Shown: positions 5,474-14,168, counted from the first letter of the stretch. The stretch is 19,896 nt of DNA from an uncultured Lactobacillus sp. (GCF_902491705.1 NZ_CABUIW010000040.1:1-19896), one strand, 5' to 3'. The notes: generated from the letters alone by a model not told the origin. Numbers and translations: made by a program.

Positions 5474-5998
5474 ATGTTATTTAGACCAAAATATACAATA
5501 AATACTATTTATAATCTGGACCCCCAGAAATTAAACGAAATGGGAATAAAAGCAGTTTTTTCAGATCTAGACAATACACTCCTTGCCTGGAACAAGTTTG
5601 AAACTGCTAAAGAGATGGACAAATTAAATAAGCGATTAGCCAAGGCAAATATTAAATTGGTTGTCATTTCCAATAATAATGCTCAGCGTGTAGGAAAAGT
5701 ACTTGATCCATATCATATTGATTTCGTAGCTAAATCACGTAAGCCGTTGCCATTTGCAATTACTCGCAAACGTGAAGAAATGCATCTCACCAAAGATCAA
5801 GTAATGATGGTAGGAGACCAATTGATAACCGATATGCAAGCTGGAAACCTTGCTGGAGTTAAAACAGTATTGGTTAAGCCGCTTGTTGAAACGGATAAGT
5901 GGAATACCCGAATTAATCGTTTCTTTGAAAAAATTATCTTTTTCTTTCTTGGTTTATCGCATCGAGTAACATTTAAGGAGACTTTGCAAAATGGATGA
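5474..5998 (+). CDS. yqeG: YqeG family HAD-superfamily phosphatase
   Basis: This 174-residue class III HAD hydrolase has motif I with the nucleophile and acid-base aspartates (D31 and D33 in FSDLDNTLLAW) and motif II Ser in VVISNNN (about 62-68). The motif III lysine region is KSRKPLPFA, and motif IV is MVGDQLITD with the Mg-binding aspartates. The related YqeG/PGP1 group includes phosphatidylglycerophosphate phosphatases, but the bacterial substrate is not clear from sequence. The gene almost always precedes yqeH in Firmicutes, as here, where the two overlap by 8 nt. The start follows GGAGAG (5463-5468). Confidence 0.9.
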   Translation: MLFRPKYTINTIYNLDPQKLNEMGIKAVFSDLDNTLLAWNKFETAKEMDKLNKRLAKANIKLVVISNNNAQRVGKVLDPYHIDFVAKSRKPLPFAITRKREEMHLTKDQVMMVGDQLITDMQAGNLAGVKTVLVKPLVETDKWNTRINRFFEKIIFFFLGLSHRVTFKETLQNG

Positions 5999-7100
5999 GG
6001 ACATTATTTGTATTGGTTGTGGGGCAGTGCTTCAATCAGATGATCCTAAAAAGGCAGGTTACTTGCCTAAGAGCGCACTGGACAAAGCAAGAAATGAAGA
6101 AAACGCAGAAGTTTATTGCCAACGGTGCTTTAGACTGCGTCACTATAATGAAATTATGCCGGTCGATTTAAACAATGATGACTTTTTGGCATTGCTTAAT
6201 TCATTGTCTGAAAAGAAGGCATTAGTAGTTAACGTAGTTGACTTGTTCGACTTCTCTAATTCTTTACTTGCTTCTTTGAAGCGTTTTGTCGGTAAAAATG
6301 ATTTTATCTTGGTAGGAAACAAGTTTGATCTTTTCCCTAAAAATTCTAGACAAAGTAAGATTAAGGATTGGATGAGACAAGAAGCTAACCGCATGGGTCT
6401 TTATCCAAAAGAAATTTTCTTAGTTTCAGCTAAGAGAAAAGTAAATTTGGAAAGCTTAATTGCTTACATTAATAAACAATCACAAGATAAGGATGTTTAT
6501 TTCGTCGGCACAACCAATGTTGGTAAGTCAACTTTGATCAATGCTATCATTGATATGATGGGTGATATCCAAGATTTGATTACCACCTCACGTTTTCCTG
6601 GTACAACTTTAGATCGAATTGAAATTCCACTAGAAAATGGACACTTTTTGATTGATACACCAGGAATCATGAATGATAATCAATTGGCAACGCATTTGAA
6701 TGCAAAAGACTTGGAATTGATTTCACCTAAGAAGCCGCTTAAGCCAGCTACTTATCAATTGATGCCAGGCAATACCTTATTTTTGGCAGGCCTTGGCAGA
6801 ATTGACTTTTTAAAGGGTGAATCAACTAGCTTTACAGTTTATGTGGCGCGTGGCATGTATGTTCACCGTACTAAGACTGCTAATGCCGATGCTTTTTATG
6901 AAAAGCATAAAGGTGAACTACTTGCTCCACCTTCAAAGGATGATCACTTGGCACCACTTAAAGGTCAAGAATTTAGAACAGAGTATAAGAGTGATCTTTT
7001 ATTTGGTGGAATTGGTTTTGTTACAGTTCCAGAGGGATGCGTTGTTAAGACTTACACACCAGATGGTATTGGTTTAGGAATTCGTCGTGCATTGATTTAG
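5991..7100 (+). CDS. yqeH: Ribosome biogenesis GTPase YqeH (circularly permuted)
   Basis: YqeH helps assemble the 30S subunit in a GTP-dependent way. An N-terminal treble-clef zinc finger has C7, C10, C43 and C46. The GTPase motifs are in permuted order: G4 NKFD (110-113) and G5 SAK (146-148) come first, then G1 GTTNVGKST (173-181), G2 in the TTSRFPGTT segment, and G3 DTPG (222-225). The C-terminal third is the RNA/protein-binding domain of the family. Length of 369 is normal. Its ATG overlaps yqeG by 8 nt, with AAGGAG (5974-5979) inside yqeG. In many Firmicutes yhbY follows, but here nadD starts after only 10 bases. Confidence 0.96.
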   Translation: MDEDIICIGCGAVLQSDDPKKAGYLPKSALDKARNEENAEVYCQRCFRLRHYNEIMPVDLNNDDFLALLNSLSEKKALVVNVVDLFDFSNSLLASLKRFVGKNDFILVGNKFDLFPKNSRQSKIKDWMRQEANRMGLYPKEIFLVSAKRKVNLESLIAYINKQSQDKDVYFVGTTNVGKSTLINAIIDMMGDIQDLITTSRFPGTTLDRIEIPLENGHFLIDTPGIMNDNQLATHLNAKDLELISPKKPLKPATYQLMPGNTLFLAGLGRIDFLKGESTSFTVYVARGMYVHRTKTANADAFYEKHKGELLAPPSKDDHLAPLKGQEFRTEYKSDLLFGGIGFVTVPEGCVVKTYTPDGIGLGIRRALI

Positions 7101-7110
7101 AGGTTTTCGT

Positions 7111-7764
7111 ATGGTAAATCCAAAATGTATTGAAAAAGCACCTGCTGCTGAAGTTAAAGCTCAATTAGAACGTGAAAATGGCAAAGGCCGCCAAATTGGT
7201 ATTATGGGTGGTACTTTTAACCCTGTACATATCGCTCACTTAGTTGCGGCTGAACAAGCAATGACTAAATTGCGTTTAGATGAAGTATGGTTTATTCCAG
7301 ACAATATTCCACCTCATAAAAACGCTCCATTAACATCTGCTAAAGACAGAGCAACAATGCTTGATTTAGCAACTCGTGATAATCCTAAGTTTAGAGTTAA
7401 GTTGCTTGAATTGTTCCGTGGCGGCATTTCTTACACGGTAGATACAATGCGCTATCTAAAAGAAAAAGCACCACAGAATGATTATTATTTAATCATGGGA
7501 AGCGATCAGGTAAACAGTTTCCATACCTGGAAAGAAGCACCAACTTTGGCTAAGATGGTTACGCTAGTCGGCATCCGTCGTCCTGGCTATCCACAAGACC
7601 CACAATATCCAATGATTTGGGTTGATGCACCAGATATTCGTTTGAGTTCAACTGCAATTCGTCGCTCCGTGGCTACTGGCACTTCAATTAGATACTTGGT
7701 ACCAGAACCAGTTAGAAAGTATATTGAAGAAAAGGGGCTTTACCTTGACGAAACTAACATTTAA
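7111..7764 (+). CDS. nadD: Nicotinate-nucleotide adenylyltransferase
   Basis: NadD joins nicotinate mononucleotide with ATP to give deamido-NAD, a late step in NAD synthesis. The nucleotidyl-transferase signature GGTFNPVHIAH lies at 33-43 and the second motif SSTAIR near 191-196. The NMN-binding region FIPDNIPPHK is clear. About 30 charged residues precede the usual start of the fold. The chosen ATG at 7111 has AGAGG (7100-7104), while no good ribosome binding site precedes the internal ATG at 7204, so I keep the extension. It follows yqeH by 10 bases and overlaps yqeK by 20. Confidence 0.94.
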   Translation: MVNPKCIEKAPAAEVKAQLERENGKGRQIGIMGGTFNPVHIAHLVAAEQAMTKLRLDEVWFIPDNIPPHKNAPLTSAKDRATMLDLATRDNPKFRVKLLELFRGGISYTVDTMRYLKEKAPQNDYYLIMGSDQVNSFHTWKEAPTLAKMVTLVGIRRPGYPQDPQYPMIWVDAPDIRLSSTAIRRSVATGTSIRYLVPEPVRKYIEEKGLYLDETNI

Positions 7765-8347
7765 AAAGACTTATTCACCATTATCTAGTGATGAAATTAT
7801 TGCTAAAGAAAAAGCTAATATGGATAAAAAACGCTTTGAACACTGCGTTCGTGTAAGTGAAACTGCACGTAAACTTGCAAAATTGAATCACTATGATGAA
7901 GATAAGGCAGCACTTGCTGGATTTGTACATGATTATGCCAAGCAAGTTCCAGTTGAAGAATATCGAAAAGTAATTAAAGAGCAATTTTTCGATAAAGACT
8001 TGCTTAACTGGAATCGAGCAATTTGGCATGGCATTGTTGGTACATACTTTATTGAAAGAGATTTAAAGATCAGAGATTCCGAAATTTTAACAGCAGTCCG
8101 TCGTCATACAACTGGTGATACTGAGATGACAATGCTGGATAAGATTGTCTTTATGGCAGACTATATCGAACCAGGACGTGATTTTTCTGGCGTAGATAAG
8201 GCACGCAAAATTACTTATGCCAATATTGATGAAGGAGTAGGCTATCAATTAGCACATACTCTTGAATTTTTAGTTGAAAAGAGAAATAGAATTTATCCAC
8301 GCACTATAGAAGCATATAATGTTTGGAGTACTAATAATAAAAAATAA
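7745..8347 (+). CDS. yqeK: YqeK, HD-domain Ap4A hydrolase (symmetrical)
   Basis: This 200-residue HD-superfamily metal-dependent phosphohydrolase has the first His in KKRFEHCVRVSETA and the HD pair in AGFVHDYAK. A further His lies in AIWHGIVG and another in RRHTTG, with D in MADYIEP. YqeK proteins were shown to split diadenosine tetraphosphate into two ADP. The start chosen is TTG at 7745, seven bases after AAAAGGGG (7730-7737). An in-frame TTG at 7724 would overlap nadD more and lacks a site. Overlap with nadD is 20 nt, so translation is probably coupled. It is followed 11 bases later by rsfS. Confidence 0.92.
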   Translation: MTKLTFKKTYSPLSSDEIIAKEKANMDKKRFEHCVRVSETARKLAKLNHYDEDKAALAGFVHDYAKQVPVEEYRKVIKEQFFDKDLLNWNRAIWHGIVGTYFIERDLKIRDSEILTAVRRHTTGDTEMTMLDKIVFMADYIEPGRDFSGVDKARKITYANIDEGVGYQLAHTLEFLVEKRNRIYPRTIEAYNVWSTNNKK

Positions 8348-8358
8348 GGAGAAAAAAT

Positions 8359-8706
8359 TTGACTAGTCAAGAAATTTTAGATTTTACTACTAAAGCTATT
8401 AGCGATCGTCACGGTGAAGATACTGAAGCATACGATATGCGCGGTATCAGTATTTTAGCTGATTACTATGTAATTACCAGTGCAGGTTCAAACCGTCAAC
8501 TTCACGCTATTGTTAACTCAATCGTAGATGAAGCTCACCAAAATAACTACACTGATTACCGTATTGAAGGTACTAGAGACTCTAACTGGCTTTTAGTCGA
8601 TTTAGGGGATGTAGTAGTTAATATCTTTACCAAAGAAGCACGTGAGTTTTACAACCTTGAAAAACTTTGGGCTAATGGTAAACAAGTTGAATTAAAGGAA
8701 GACTAA
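8359..8706 (+). CDS. rsfS: Ribosomal silencing factor RsfS
   Basis: RsfS binds uL14 on the 50S subunit and blocks joining with 30S, damping translation in starvation. The 115-residue length and the motifs DYYVITSAGSNRQLHAI, EGTRDSNWLLVDLGDVVV and EFYNLEKLW are diagnostic. The start is TTG at 8359, seven bases after AAGGAG (8346-8351). No ATG lies in frame before residue 27, so TTG is well supported. Neighbours are yqeK upstream and tmcAL five bases downstream. The SAM methyltransferase yqeM that often sits between rsfS and tmcAL is missing. Confidence 0.95.
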   Translation: MTSQEILDFTTKAISDRHGEDTEAYDMRGISILADYYVITSAGSNRQLHAIVNSIVDEAHQNNYTDYRIEGTRDSNWLLVDLGDVVVNIFTKEAREFYNLEKLWANGKQVELKED

Positions 8707-8711
8707 TAAAA

Positions 8712-9863
8712 ATGAGCGTTGTGGGGATTATTTCAGAATTTAATCCTTTCCATAGTGGTCACGAATTTTTACTAAATCAAGCTCGTTTAATTGCAAAAAA
8801 TGATCCTATAGTAGTAATCATGTCAGGCAATTATGTCCAACGTGGTGAAATGGCAATTATGAGCAAATGGGATCGAGCTAAAGCTGCTCTGCAATCCGGT
8901 GCTGATTTAGTATTTGAAACGCCTTTTTCTACAGCAGTTGAGCCAGCTGACTTATTTTCATTAGGAAATATTGAACAATTATCTAAATTAGGCGTCACAG
9001 ATTTAGTATTTGGGGTTGAAGATGCTAATTTGAATTTCGCATATCTTGGCAGCAAGATTGCGGAAATCCCACAAAATCATATGGATTTCAAGGATTATAG
9101 TCAGACCTATTCAACCCAATATAATCAAATGGTAGCTCGAGAAGTGGGCCATGAAATTAATCAACCTAATGCTATTTTAGGTTTGGCATATGCTGTGGCT
9201 AATCACAACTTGGGCTCTCCTTTAAACTTGCATCCCATCAACCGAATCGGCGCAGGTCACGATGACTTATTGCAACGCAGCGGCGTAGTGCAAAGTGCCA
9301 GTGCTATTCGTAACTTGCTTTTGCACGGAGAAGACACCAGCAACTTGAAATACTGGATGCCTAAAGCAGAAGCCGAAATTTTAAGCAAACAAAAGGTATA
9401 TCCAAACTGGAATTTGTTGTATCCATTTTTGAAATATCGCATTGAATCTTCTTCACTTCAAGAATTACGTCAGATTTATCAAATGAGTGAAGGTTTGGAA
9501 TACAAGATGAAGCAAGAAATTCACTTATCACGCGATTTCACGGAATTTTTACGTAGAATAAAGTCCAAGAGATATACTTATTCTCGTTTGCGCCGCCTGA
9601 GCTTATATACATTATTAAATGTCACTCAAGATGATATGATTGCTAGCTTTAACCATGAATCACTAATGCTACTTGGTTTTAGCAAGACGGGGCGTAAGTT
9701 TTTAAAGCAAAATCGAAAGAATTTCCAAACTGAAATTATTTCTAAAGTTGATAAAAGAAGTGCAAAAGATGGATCTCTTGCACTTCAAGTTAGAACTGAT
9801 CGTTTATTTGAACAAATAATGGGTGTTGATCAAAACTTTGGTCGACGTCCAATCGAGGTGTAA
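8712..9863 (+). CDS. tmcAL: tRNA(Met) cytidine acetate ligase TmcAL
   Basis: TmcAL uses ATP and acetate to form N4-acetylcytidine at the wobble base of elongator tRNA-Met. The N-terminal nucleotidyl-transferase fold shows GIISEFNPFHSGH (residues 5-17), then MSGNYVQRGEMA, typical of the YlbM/TmcAL family. The middle has GAGHDD and the C-terminal half is a helical tRNA-binding region. Its 383 residues match the family length. An AAGGAAGA (8695-8702) ribosome binding site precedes the ATG. It ends one base before the yceD start codon, so the two are co-translated. Confidence 0.93.
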   Translation: MSVVGIISEFNPFHSGHEFLLNQARLIAKNDPIVVIMSGNYVQRGEMAIMSKWDRAKAALQSGADLVFETPFSTAVEPADLFSLGNIEQLSKLGVTDLVFGVEDANLNFAYLGSKIAEIPQNHMDFKDYSQTYSTQYNQMVAREVGHEINQPNAILGLAYAVANHNLGSPLNLHPINRIGAGHDDLLQRSGVVQSASAIRNLLLHGEDTSNLKYWMPKAEAEILSKQKVYPNWNLLYPFLKYRIESSSLQELRQIYQMSEGLEYKMKQEIHLSRDFTEFLRRIKSKRYTYSRLRRLSLYTLLNVTQDDMIASFNHESLMLLGFSKTGRKFLKQNRKNFQTEIISKVDKRSAKDGSLALQVRTDRLFEQIMGVDQNFGRRPIEV

Positions 9864-9864
9864 T

Positions 9865-10416
9865 ATGTTAGAAATTAGTTTTTCTAAAATCGCAAACTCT
9901 TCTGAGCCACTTACTCATATTGAACGTGATGTAGAGATGCGACCAGAATTTTTTAAACGAAGCAAAGAATTATTGATCGATGCTAAGAACGTGCATCTAT
10001 CAGGTGATTTGTTCTATCAAGAACCATTTGTAACTGGCAATTTTCATGTAACAGCTGATTTAACAGTTCCATCCAGCAGAAGTTTAAAGCCAGTTGATTA
10101 TCAAGAAGATTTTACTTTTGTAGAAAATTACATTGATCGTAAACCTACAAAAGAAGAATTAGAAGATAATGATACTATTGTGCAAGTTGATAATGACGTT
10201 ATTGATTTGCAAACTGCTGTTGAAGATAATATGTTGCTGAATATTCCAACTACTATTTTGACTCCGGAAGAAAAAGAAAAGAACATTTTCCCAGAAGGCA
10301 AAGGTTGGGAAGTTGTTTCTGAATCTGCCTTTGAAGAAGGAAAGAAGAATCAGGTTAACCCAGCTTTTGCAAAATTGAAGGTTTTACTTGATAATAAAGA
10401 CGACAAAAAAGAGTAA
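9865..10416 (+). CDS. yceD: YceD family protein (DUF177)
   Basis: This 183-residue protein has the DUF177 pattern: an N-terminal beta region, the conserved segment GDLFYQEPFVTGNFHVTADL near 45-64, and a strongly acidic C-terminal half. In other bacteria yceD is next to rpmF (L32), and it has been tied to 23S rRNA maturation. Here rpmF is absent and a terminator follows at once. The start is ATG at 9865 with GAGGTG (9855-9860) in the tmcAL end. Earlier in-frame starts inside tmcAL lack a binding site. The function is inferred from the family only. Confidence 0.88.
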   Translation: MLEISFSKIANSSEPLTHIERDVEMRPEFFKRSKELLIDAKNVHLSGDLFYQEPFVTGNFHVTADLTVPSSRSLKPVDYQEDFTFVENYIDRKPTKEELEDNDTIVQVDNDVIDLQTAVEDNMLLNIPTTILTPEEKEKNIFPEGKGWEVVSESAFEEGKKNQVNPAFAKLKVLLDNKDDKKE

Positions 10417-10426
10417 CAGAATTATC

Positions 10427-10462
10427 AAAACAATCAAAGAAATTTAACTTTGATTGTTTTTT
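10427..10462 (+). terminator. Rho-independent terminator after yceD
   Basis: AAAACAATCAAAG (10427-10439) pairs with CTTTGATTGTTTT (10448-10460) around an eight-base loop, and T continues to 10462. It closes the yqeG-yceD cluster. The interval 10463-10569 before the response regulator is AT-rich, and no convincing promoter could be picked by eye. Confidence 0.88.
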
Positions 10463-10569
10463 AATCTTGTTTTAGAACGATTTTTAAAGTATCCTTTAAT
10501 TATAAAAACATTTTTTAATTAATTTATTAGTATTGAAAAACAAATTGATCTATGGGGAACTGAGATAAC

Positions 10570-11286
10570 ATGGCAAAAATTCTGATTATTGAAGATGAAA
10601 AGAACTTAGCTCGCTTTGTAGAGCTTGAATTACAACATGAAAATTATGAAACTGTAGTAGAAAACAACGGTCGTAAAGGCTTAGATGACGCACTTGAACA
10701 AGACTTTGACGCAATTTTACTTGATTTAATGCTCCCAGATTTAAACGGCTTGGAAATCGCTCGTCGTGTACGTCAAGTTAAGACTACACCTATTATTATG
10801 ATGACTGCGCGTGACTCCGTAATTGACCGTGTATCTGGCTTGGATCATGGTGCTGATGATTATATTGTTAAGCCATTTGCTATCGAAGAACTTCTTGCAC
10901 GTTTACGCGCTGTTTTGCGTCGTGTAAAGATTGAAAAGGATGCTTCTAAGGTAACTGTTGCTAAGCAAAAGATTGTTAAGTTCAAGGATTTAACAATCGA
11001 AACTGCTAACAGAATTGTTCACCGTGGTGATGGTAAGGCAATTGATTTAACTAAACGTGAATACAACTTATTGATGACGTTGATTGAAAACAAGAACAAC
11101 GTTGTTAGTCGTGATCAATTGTTAAACAAGATTTGGGGACCTGAATCAAATATCGAAACTAACGTTGTAGAAGTTTATGTTCGTTACTTGCGTAATAAGA
11201 TCGATGTACCAGGTCAACCATCTTACATCAAGACGGTACGTGGTACCGGATACATGGTAAGAGATGAAGATGATGATCAAGAATAA
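10570..11286 (+). CDS. OmpR-family response regulator (LisR/CsrR/ArlR-like)
   Basis: This 238-residue two-domain regulator has a receiver domain (1-118) with acidic pair E8/D9, phosphoacceptor D52 in LLDLMLPDLNG, T79 and K101. A winged-helix DNA-binding domain (about 138-232) contains LTKREYNLLMTL, VVEVYVRYLRNKID and VRGTGYMVR. It should be phosphorylated by the overlapping kinase. The closest remembered relatives are the LisRK/CsrRS/ArlRS group, including the pair linked to acid tolerance and proteolysis in L. acidophilus. That equivalence is from memory and context. The ATG at 10570 has GGGGAA (10554-10559). Confidence 0.93.
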   Translation: MAKILIIEDEKNLARFVELELQHENYETVVENNGRKGLDDALEQDFDAILLDLMLPDLNGLEIARRVRQVKTTPIIMMTARDSVIDRVSGLDHGADDYIVKPFAIEELLARLRAVLRRVKIEKDASKVTVAKQKIVKFKDLTIETANRIVHRGDGKAIDLTKREYNLLMTLIENKNNVVSRDQLLNKIWGPESNIETNVVEVYVRYLRNKIDVPGQPSYIKTVRGTGYMVRDEDDDQE

Positions 11287-12850
11287 AAAAGAAGAAGAGA
11301 AGGAGACCAAACATTCATCGTTAGTAGTACGATGGGTAAGTATCGTTGCATTGACGATTACGGTCTCTTTTGTCTTATTTTCAGTTGTGGTTTATCAAGT
11401 CGTTGGTAAACAATCAATGAATCAACAAGAGGAAACATCTAATAATGTGGTTGTTACGCTCGATCGTACTTTGAGTTCTATACCAGATGAATTAGAGATT
11501 TCCAATGTTATTCCGTCGCTTTCGCCATCTACAAGAAGAATCTTAAAAGGTGGACCTGCAATTAGTAGTAAAGATACGCGAAATAATGCCTTTAGTGACA
11601 ACTTGATTTCATTAATATCAAACCCTGATATTAATGTGGCTGTTTATAATAAACATAATGAAGTTGTCTTTACAAATGGTGATTCAACACCTAAGTTCAG
11701 GTCATTTAAAGGGGAGCGAAAAATTGTACAGGTTGAGCAGAAGCATCAAAAGGTTCTGTTAACTTACCAAAAGATTTATTCATCCGTTAACAATAAATTG
11801 ACGGGTTATGTTGTCGTTTCAAATGAAATGACATATTATAACCATTTGATGAGCAACTTGCTTCACTGGATGCTGATAATTTCAATTATCGCAATTATTG
11901 CGTTTGTAGCCATTTCTTATTTATTGGTAATAAACGTAGTTAGACCAATTAAGACGATGTCCAAAGTGGCTAAAGAAGTTAATGCCGATCCTAATAGTGA
12001 AGCCAGAATTAAGAAACTGGATCGTAATGATGAATTGGCAGAACTTGCTAATTCGATTAACCAAATGCTTGATCGAATGCAGAGCTATATTGAACAGCAA
12101 AAGCAATTTGTGGGTGATGTTTCTCACGAATTGCGTACGCCTGTAGCTGTAATTGAAGGTCATTTGAACATGCTTGAGCGCTGGGGTAAGGATGATCCAC
12201 AAATTTTGGATGAATCGATCAAAGCCTCATTGCAGGAAGCTGATCGAATGAAGCATTTGATTCAAGAAATGCTTGATTTAACTAGAGCTGAACAAATTGA
12301 CGTTCAGTATCCATATGAAATAACCAATGTTAATGAGACGGTACGTCGAGTTGTTTCTGACTTAGCAATGGTTTATCCCGATTTTAAGATTCAACTTGAT
12401 GAAGATGATTTGCCTGAAGATACAGAAGTGCAAATTTATCATGGTCACCTTGAACAGCTACTTGTAATTTTAATTGATAATGCGATTAAATACTCAACTG
12501 ATCGTAAGCAGATCAATGTTTCTGCTGGTGTAACCAAAAAAGAAGTCAGCATCATGGTGCAGGACTTCGGTGAAGGAATCTCGCCAGAAGATCAAAAGAA
12601 GATCTTTAACCGCTTCTATAGAGTAGATAAGGCTAGAACCCGTGAAAAGGGTGGTAATGGCTTGGGATTGTCAATTGCCCAAAAGTTAGTTGATAGCTAT
12701 AAAGGTGAAATTAGTGTTGACTCAGTAGTTGGTCAAGGCGGTCAATTCAAGATGGTCTTCCCAGTTCTTTCTAAAAAGCGTGCTGCTAAATTAAGAAAGA
12801 TTGAAGAAGAAAAACATAAAAATGATGTGCCTGATGGCATTTTGAAGTAA
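11264..12850 (+). CDS. Sensor histidine kinase (LisK/CsrS/ArlS-like)
   Basis: This 528-residue membrane kinase has TM1 at about 24-46, an extracellular sensor region of about 150 residues, and TM2 at about 201-224. HAMP covers about 225-278. The HisKA domain has H288 in DVSHELRTP. The ATPase domain has N box LLVILIDNAIKYS, G1 DFGEGIS, F box FNRFYR and G2 GNGLGLSI. It phosphorylates the preceding response regulator, and the two overlap by 23 nt. Several in-frame ATG codons (11264, 11270, 11273) lie at the start with only a weak binding site, so translation probably depends on coupling. A terminator follows immediately. Confidence 0.94.
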   Translation: MKMMIKNKKEEEKETKHSSLVVRWVSIVALTITVSFVLFSVVVYQVVGKQSMNQQEETSNNVVVTLDRTLSSIPDELEISNVIPSLSPSTRRILKGGPAISSKDTRNNAFSDNLISLISNPDINVAVYNKHNEVVFTNGDSTPKFRSFKGERKIVQVEQKHQKVLLTYQKIYSSVNNKLTGYVVVSNEMTYYNHLMSNLLHWMLIISIIAIIAFVAISYLLVINVVRPIKTMSKVAKEVNADPNSEARIKKLDRNDELAELANSINQMLDRMQSYIEQQKQFVGDVSHELRTPVAVIEGHLNMLERWGKDDPQILDESIKASLQEADRMKHLIQEMLDLTRAEQIDVQYPYEITNVNETVRRVVSDLAMVYPDFKIQLDEDDLPEDTEVQIYHGHLEQLLVILIDNAIKYSTDRKQINVSAGVTKKEVSIMVQDFGEGISPEDQKKIFNRFYRVDKARTREKGGNGLGLSIAQKLVDSYKGEISVDSVVGQGGQFKMVFPVLSKKRAAKLRKIEEEKHKNDVPDGILK

Positions 12851-12889
12851 AAAAATAAAGCTTGGATTTCTCCCAGCTTTTATTTTTTT
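12849..12889. terminator. Bidirectional terminator between the kinase gene and yidC
   Basis: An A-rich arm ending in AAAGCTTGG (12849-12864) faces CCCAGCTTTTATTTTTTT (12872-12889). The helix has one or two small bulges and a short loop. A and T tracts on both flanks let it serve both convergent transcripts. Confidence 0.8.
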
Positions 12890-12890
12890 A

Positions 12891-13856
12891 CTATTTTCTT
12901 CGTTGTTGCTTACCTTTATTACGGTTACGTAAATCTTGGTGCAATTCTTTTTTAGCTTTGTTAGTAGCACTGTTTTCAGTATTTTCACTGAACAGGTCAT
13001 TAACTTTTTCTTTAGTAACAACTACTTCAACAGGCTTTTCCTTTAATTCATCAGCAATGTGCTTCTTAACCTTAGGTGTAAGGATGAAGGTAACGATTAA
13101 TTGTTGGATGATCATTACCAAGTTACCGGCAGCCCAGTATAAAGCTAAGGCACCTGAGAATGACAAACTGAAGAATAAAGTCATAATTGGGTTAACAATC
13201 ATCATTGATTGCATGGTCTTCTTTTGTTCTTCAGGAATACCGATCAATGAGATGTAACCTTGAATAACTGTAAAGACAGTTGCAATAATTGCCAAAACTA
13301 CTGACTTTTGGCTAAGAGAAATGCCAAAGAAAGTTGAATGAGCTAATTGTGGTGAGTAGAATACCGCTTGATAAATTCCCCACATAATAGGCAACTGGAT
13401 AATCAAAGGAAGGCATCCCATACCACCAGTTAATGAAACTTCGTTCTTTGAATATAGCTCTCTTTGCCAACCTGACAAGGTCATTTGTTGTTCAGGGGTA
13501 ATTCCCTTATGCTTCATTGCATTTTGAATGAGCTTCATTTGTGGCTGCAGACGAGCCATTTTTTCTTGTTGACGAACACTCTTATTTTGTTGAACAAGCA
13601 TAAGAGGCATCAAGATAAGACGAACGACAAAGGTAATGATCACAATACCCCAACCGGCACCGTTCGCGCCGCCGATCATGTGGGCAGTTTGGATCATAAT
13701 ATTTTGTAATGGTCGTCCAAGCCATAAGTAAACCCAACCGTAAATACCGCTGTGTGGTGCTACGTTGGGATTGTTAGTTGCACCACAAGCACTTAATACA
13801 AGAGTAGTTACTACTAAAAGAGCGAGTACTCCTGTATATTTCTTTATTTTTTTCAT
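12891..13856 (-). CDS. yidC: Membrane protein insertase YidC (lipoprotein form, YidC2/OxaA type)
   Basis: YidC inserts and folds membrane proteins alone or with SecYEG. The 321-residue product begins with a lipoprotein signal peptide, with lipobox LSAC and lipidated C24. It then has about five membrane segments, with the conserved groove arginine in VVRLILMPL. The tail is basic (NRNKGKQQRRK), a region that contacts ribosomes in YidC2 types. The start is ATG at 13856, since AAGTGGTGAT on the minus strand makes a near-perfect ribosome binding site seven bases before it. A GTG start at 13871 would overlap that site. It lies 39 bases downstream of acyP, so the two are probably one transcript. It is not next to rnpA, so it is likely the second paralogue. 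Confidence 0.93.
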   Translation of the reverse strand: MKKIKKYTGVLALLVVTTLVLSACGATNNPNVAPHSGIYGWVYLWLGRPLQNIMIQTAHMIGGANGAGWGIVIITFVVRLILMPLMLVQQNKSVRQQEKMARLQPQMKLIQNAMKHKGITPEQQMTLSGWQRELYSKNEVSLTGGMGCLPLIIQLPIMWGIYQAVFYSPQLAHSTFFGISLSQKSVVLAIIATVFTVIQGYISLIGIPEEQKKTMQSMMIVNPIMTLFFSLSFSGALALYWAAGNLVMIIQQLIVTFILTPKVKKHIADELKEKPVEVVVTKEKVNDLFSENTENSATNKAKKELHQDLRNRNKGKQQRRK

Positions 13857-13895
13857 TAAAATAATCACCACTTAGTTTCTATATAAAATGTATCT

Positions 13896-14168
13896 CTAAT
13901 ATAATACATTAAAGCTATGCATCTTTTCCACATTTGAAGTCAATTCTTGATCAATGTTTTCAATATGAGCAAAACCGGATGCAGATGGCAGCTTTTGGGT
14001 GAAGCGATCAAGTTCGGCTGGTTCGCCTTGAATAAAGATAGTTACTGTGCCGTCAGAATTGTTTTTTACTGAGCCAGGGATGCCCATTTTTTGAGCGAGC
14101 ATTTGGGTGCTCCAGCGAAAGCCGACACCTTGAACTACGCCTGAAACAGTTAATTTTCTAGTTTCCAT
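13896..14168 (-). CDS. acyP: Acylphosphatase
   Basis: This 90-residue enzyme hydrolyses carboxyl-phosphate bonds such as those in acetyl phosphate or 1,3-bisphosphoglycerate. The catalytic loop VVQGVGFRW carries R18, and N36 in VKNNSDGTV is the second catalytic residue. Both keep the usual 18-residue separation. Length matches the family. The start chosen is ATG at 14168, eight bases after AAAGAGG. The longer frame upstream would add 16 non-conserved residues. It sits upstream of yidC on the minus strand, divergent from the RNA methyltransferase gene, an order common in lactobacilli. Confidence 0.94.
   Translation of the reverse strand: METRKLTVSGVVQGVGFRWSTQMLAQKMGIPGSVKNNSDGTVTIFIQGEPAELDRFTQKLPSASGFAHIENIDQELTSNVEKMHSFNVLY

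Noticed and set aside
6817..7077. 86-codon frame inside yqeH
   Set aside because: It lies fully within the conserved C-terminal part of YqeH in another frame, with no ribosome binding site.
10463..10569. Promoter for the response regulator
   Set aside because: Several AT-rich -10-like hexamers exist, but none has a matching -35 at 16-18 bases, so none is reported.
12862..13257. 131-codon open frame on the plus strand opposite yidC
   Set aside because: It is antisense to a well-supported YidC gene, has no family-like motif, and its hydrophobic content mirrors the complementary coding pattern.
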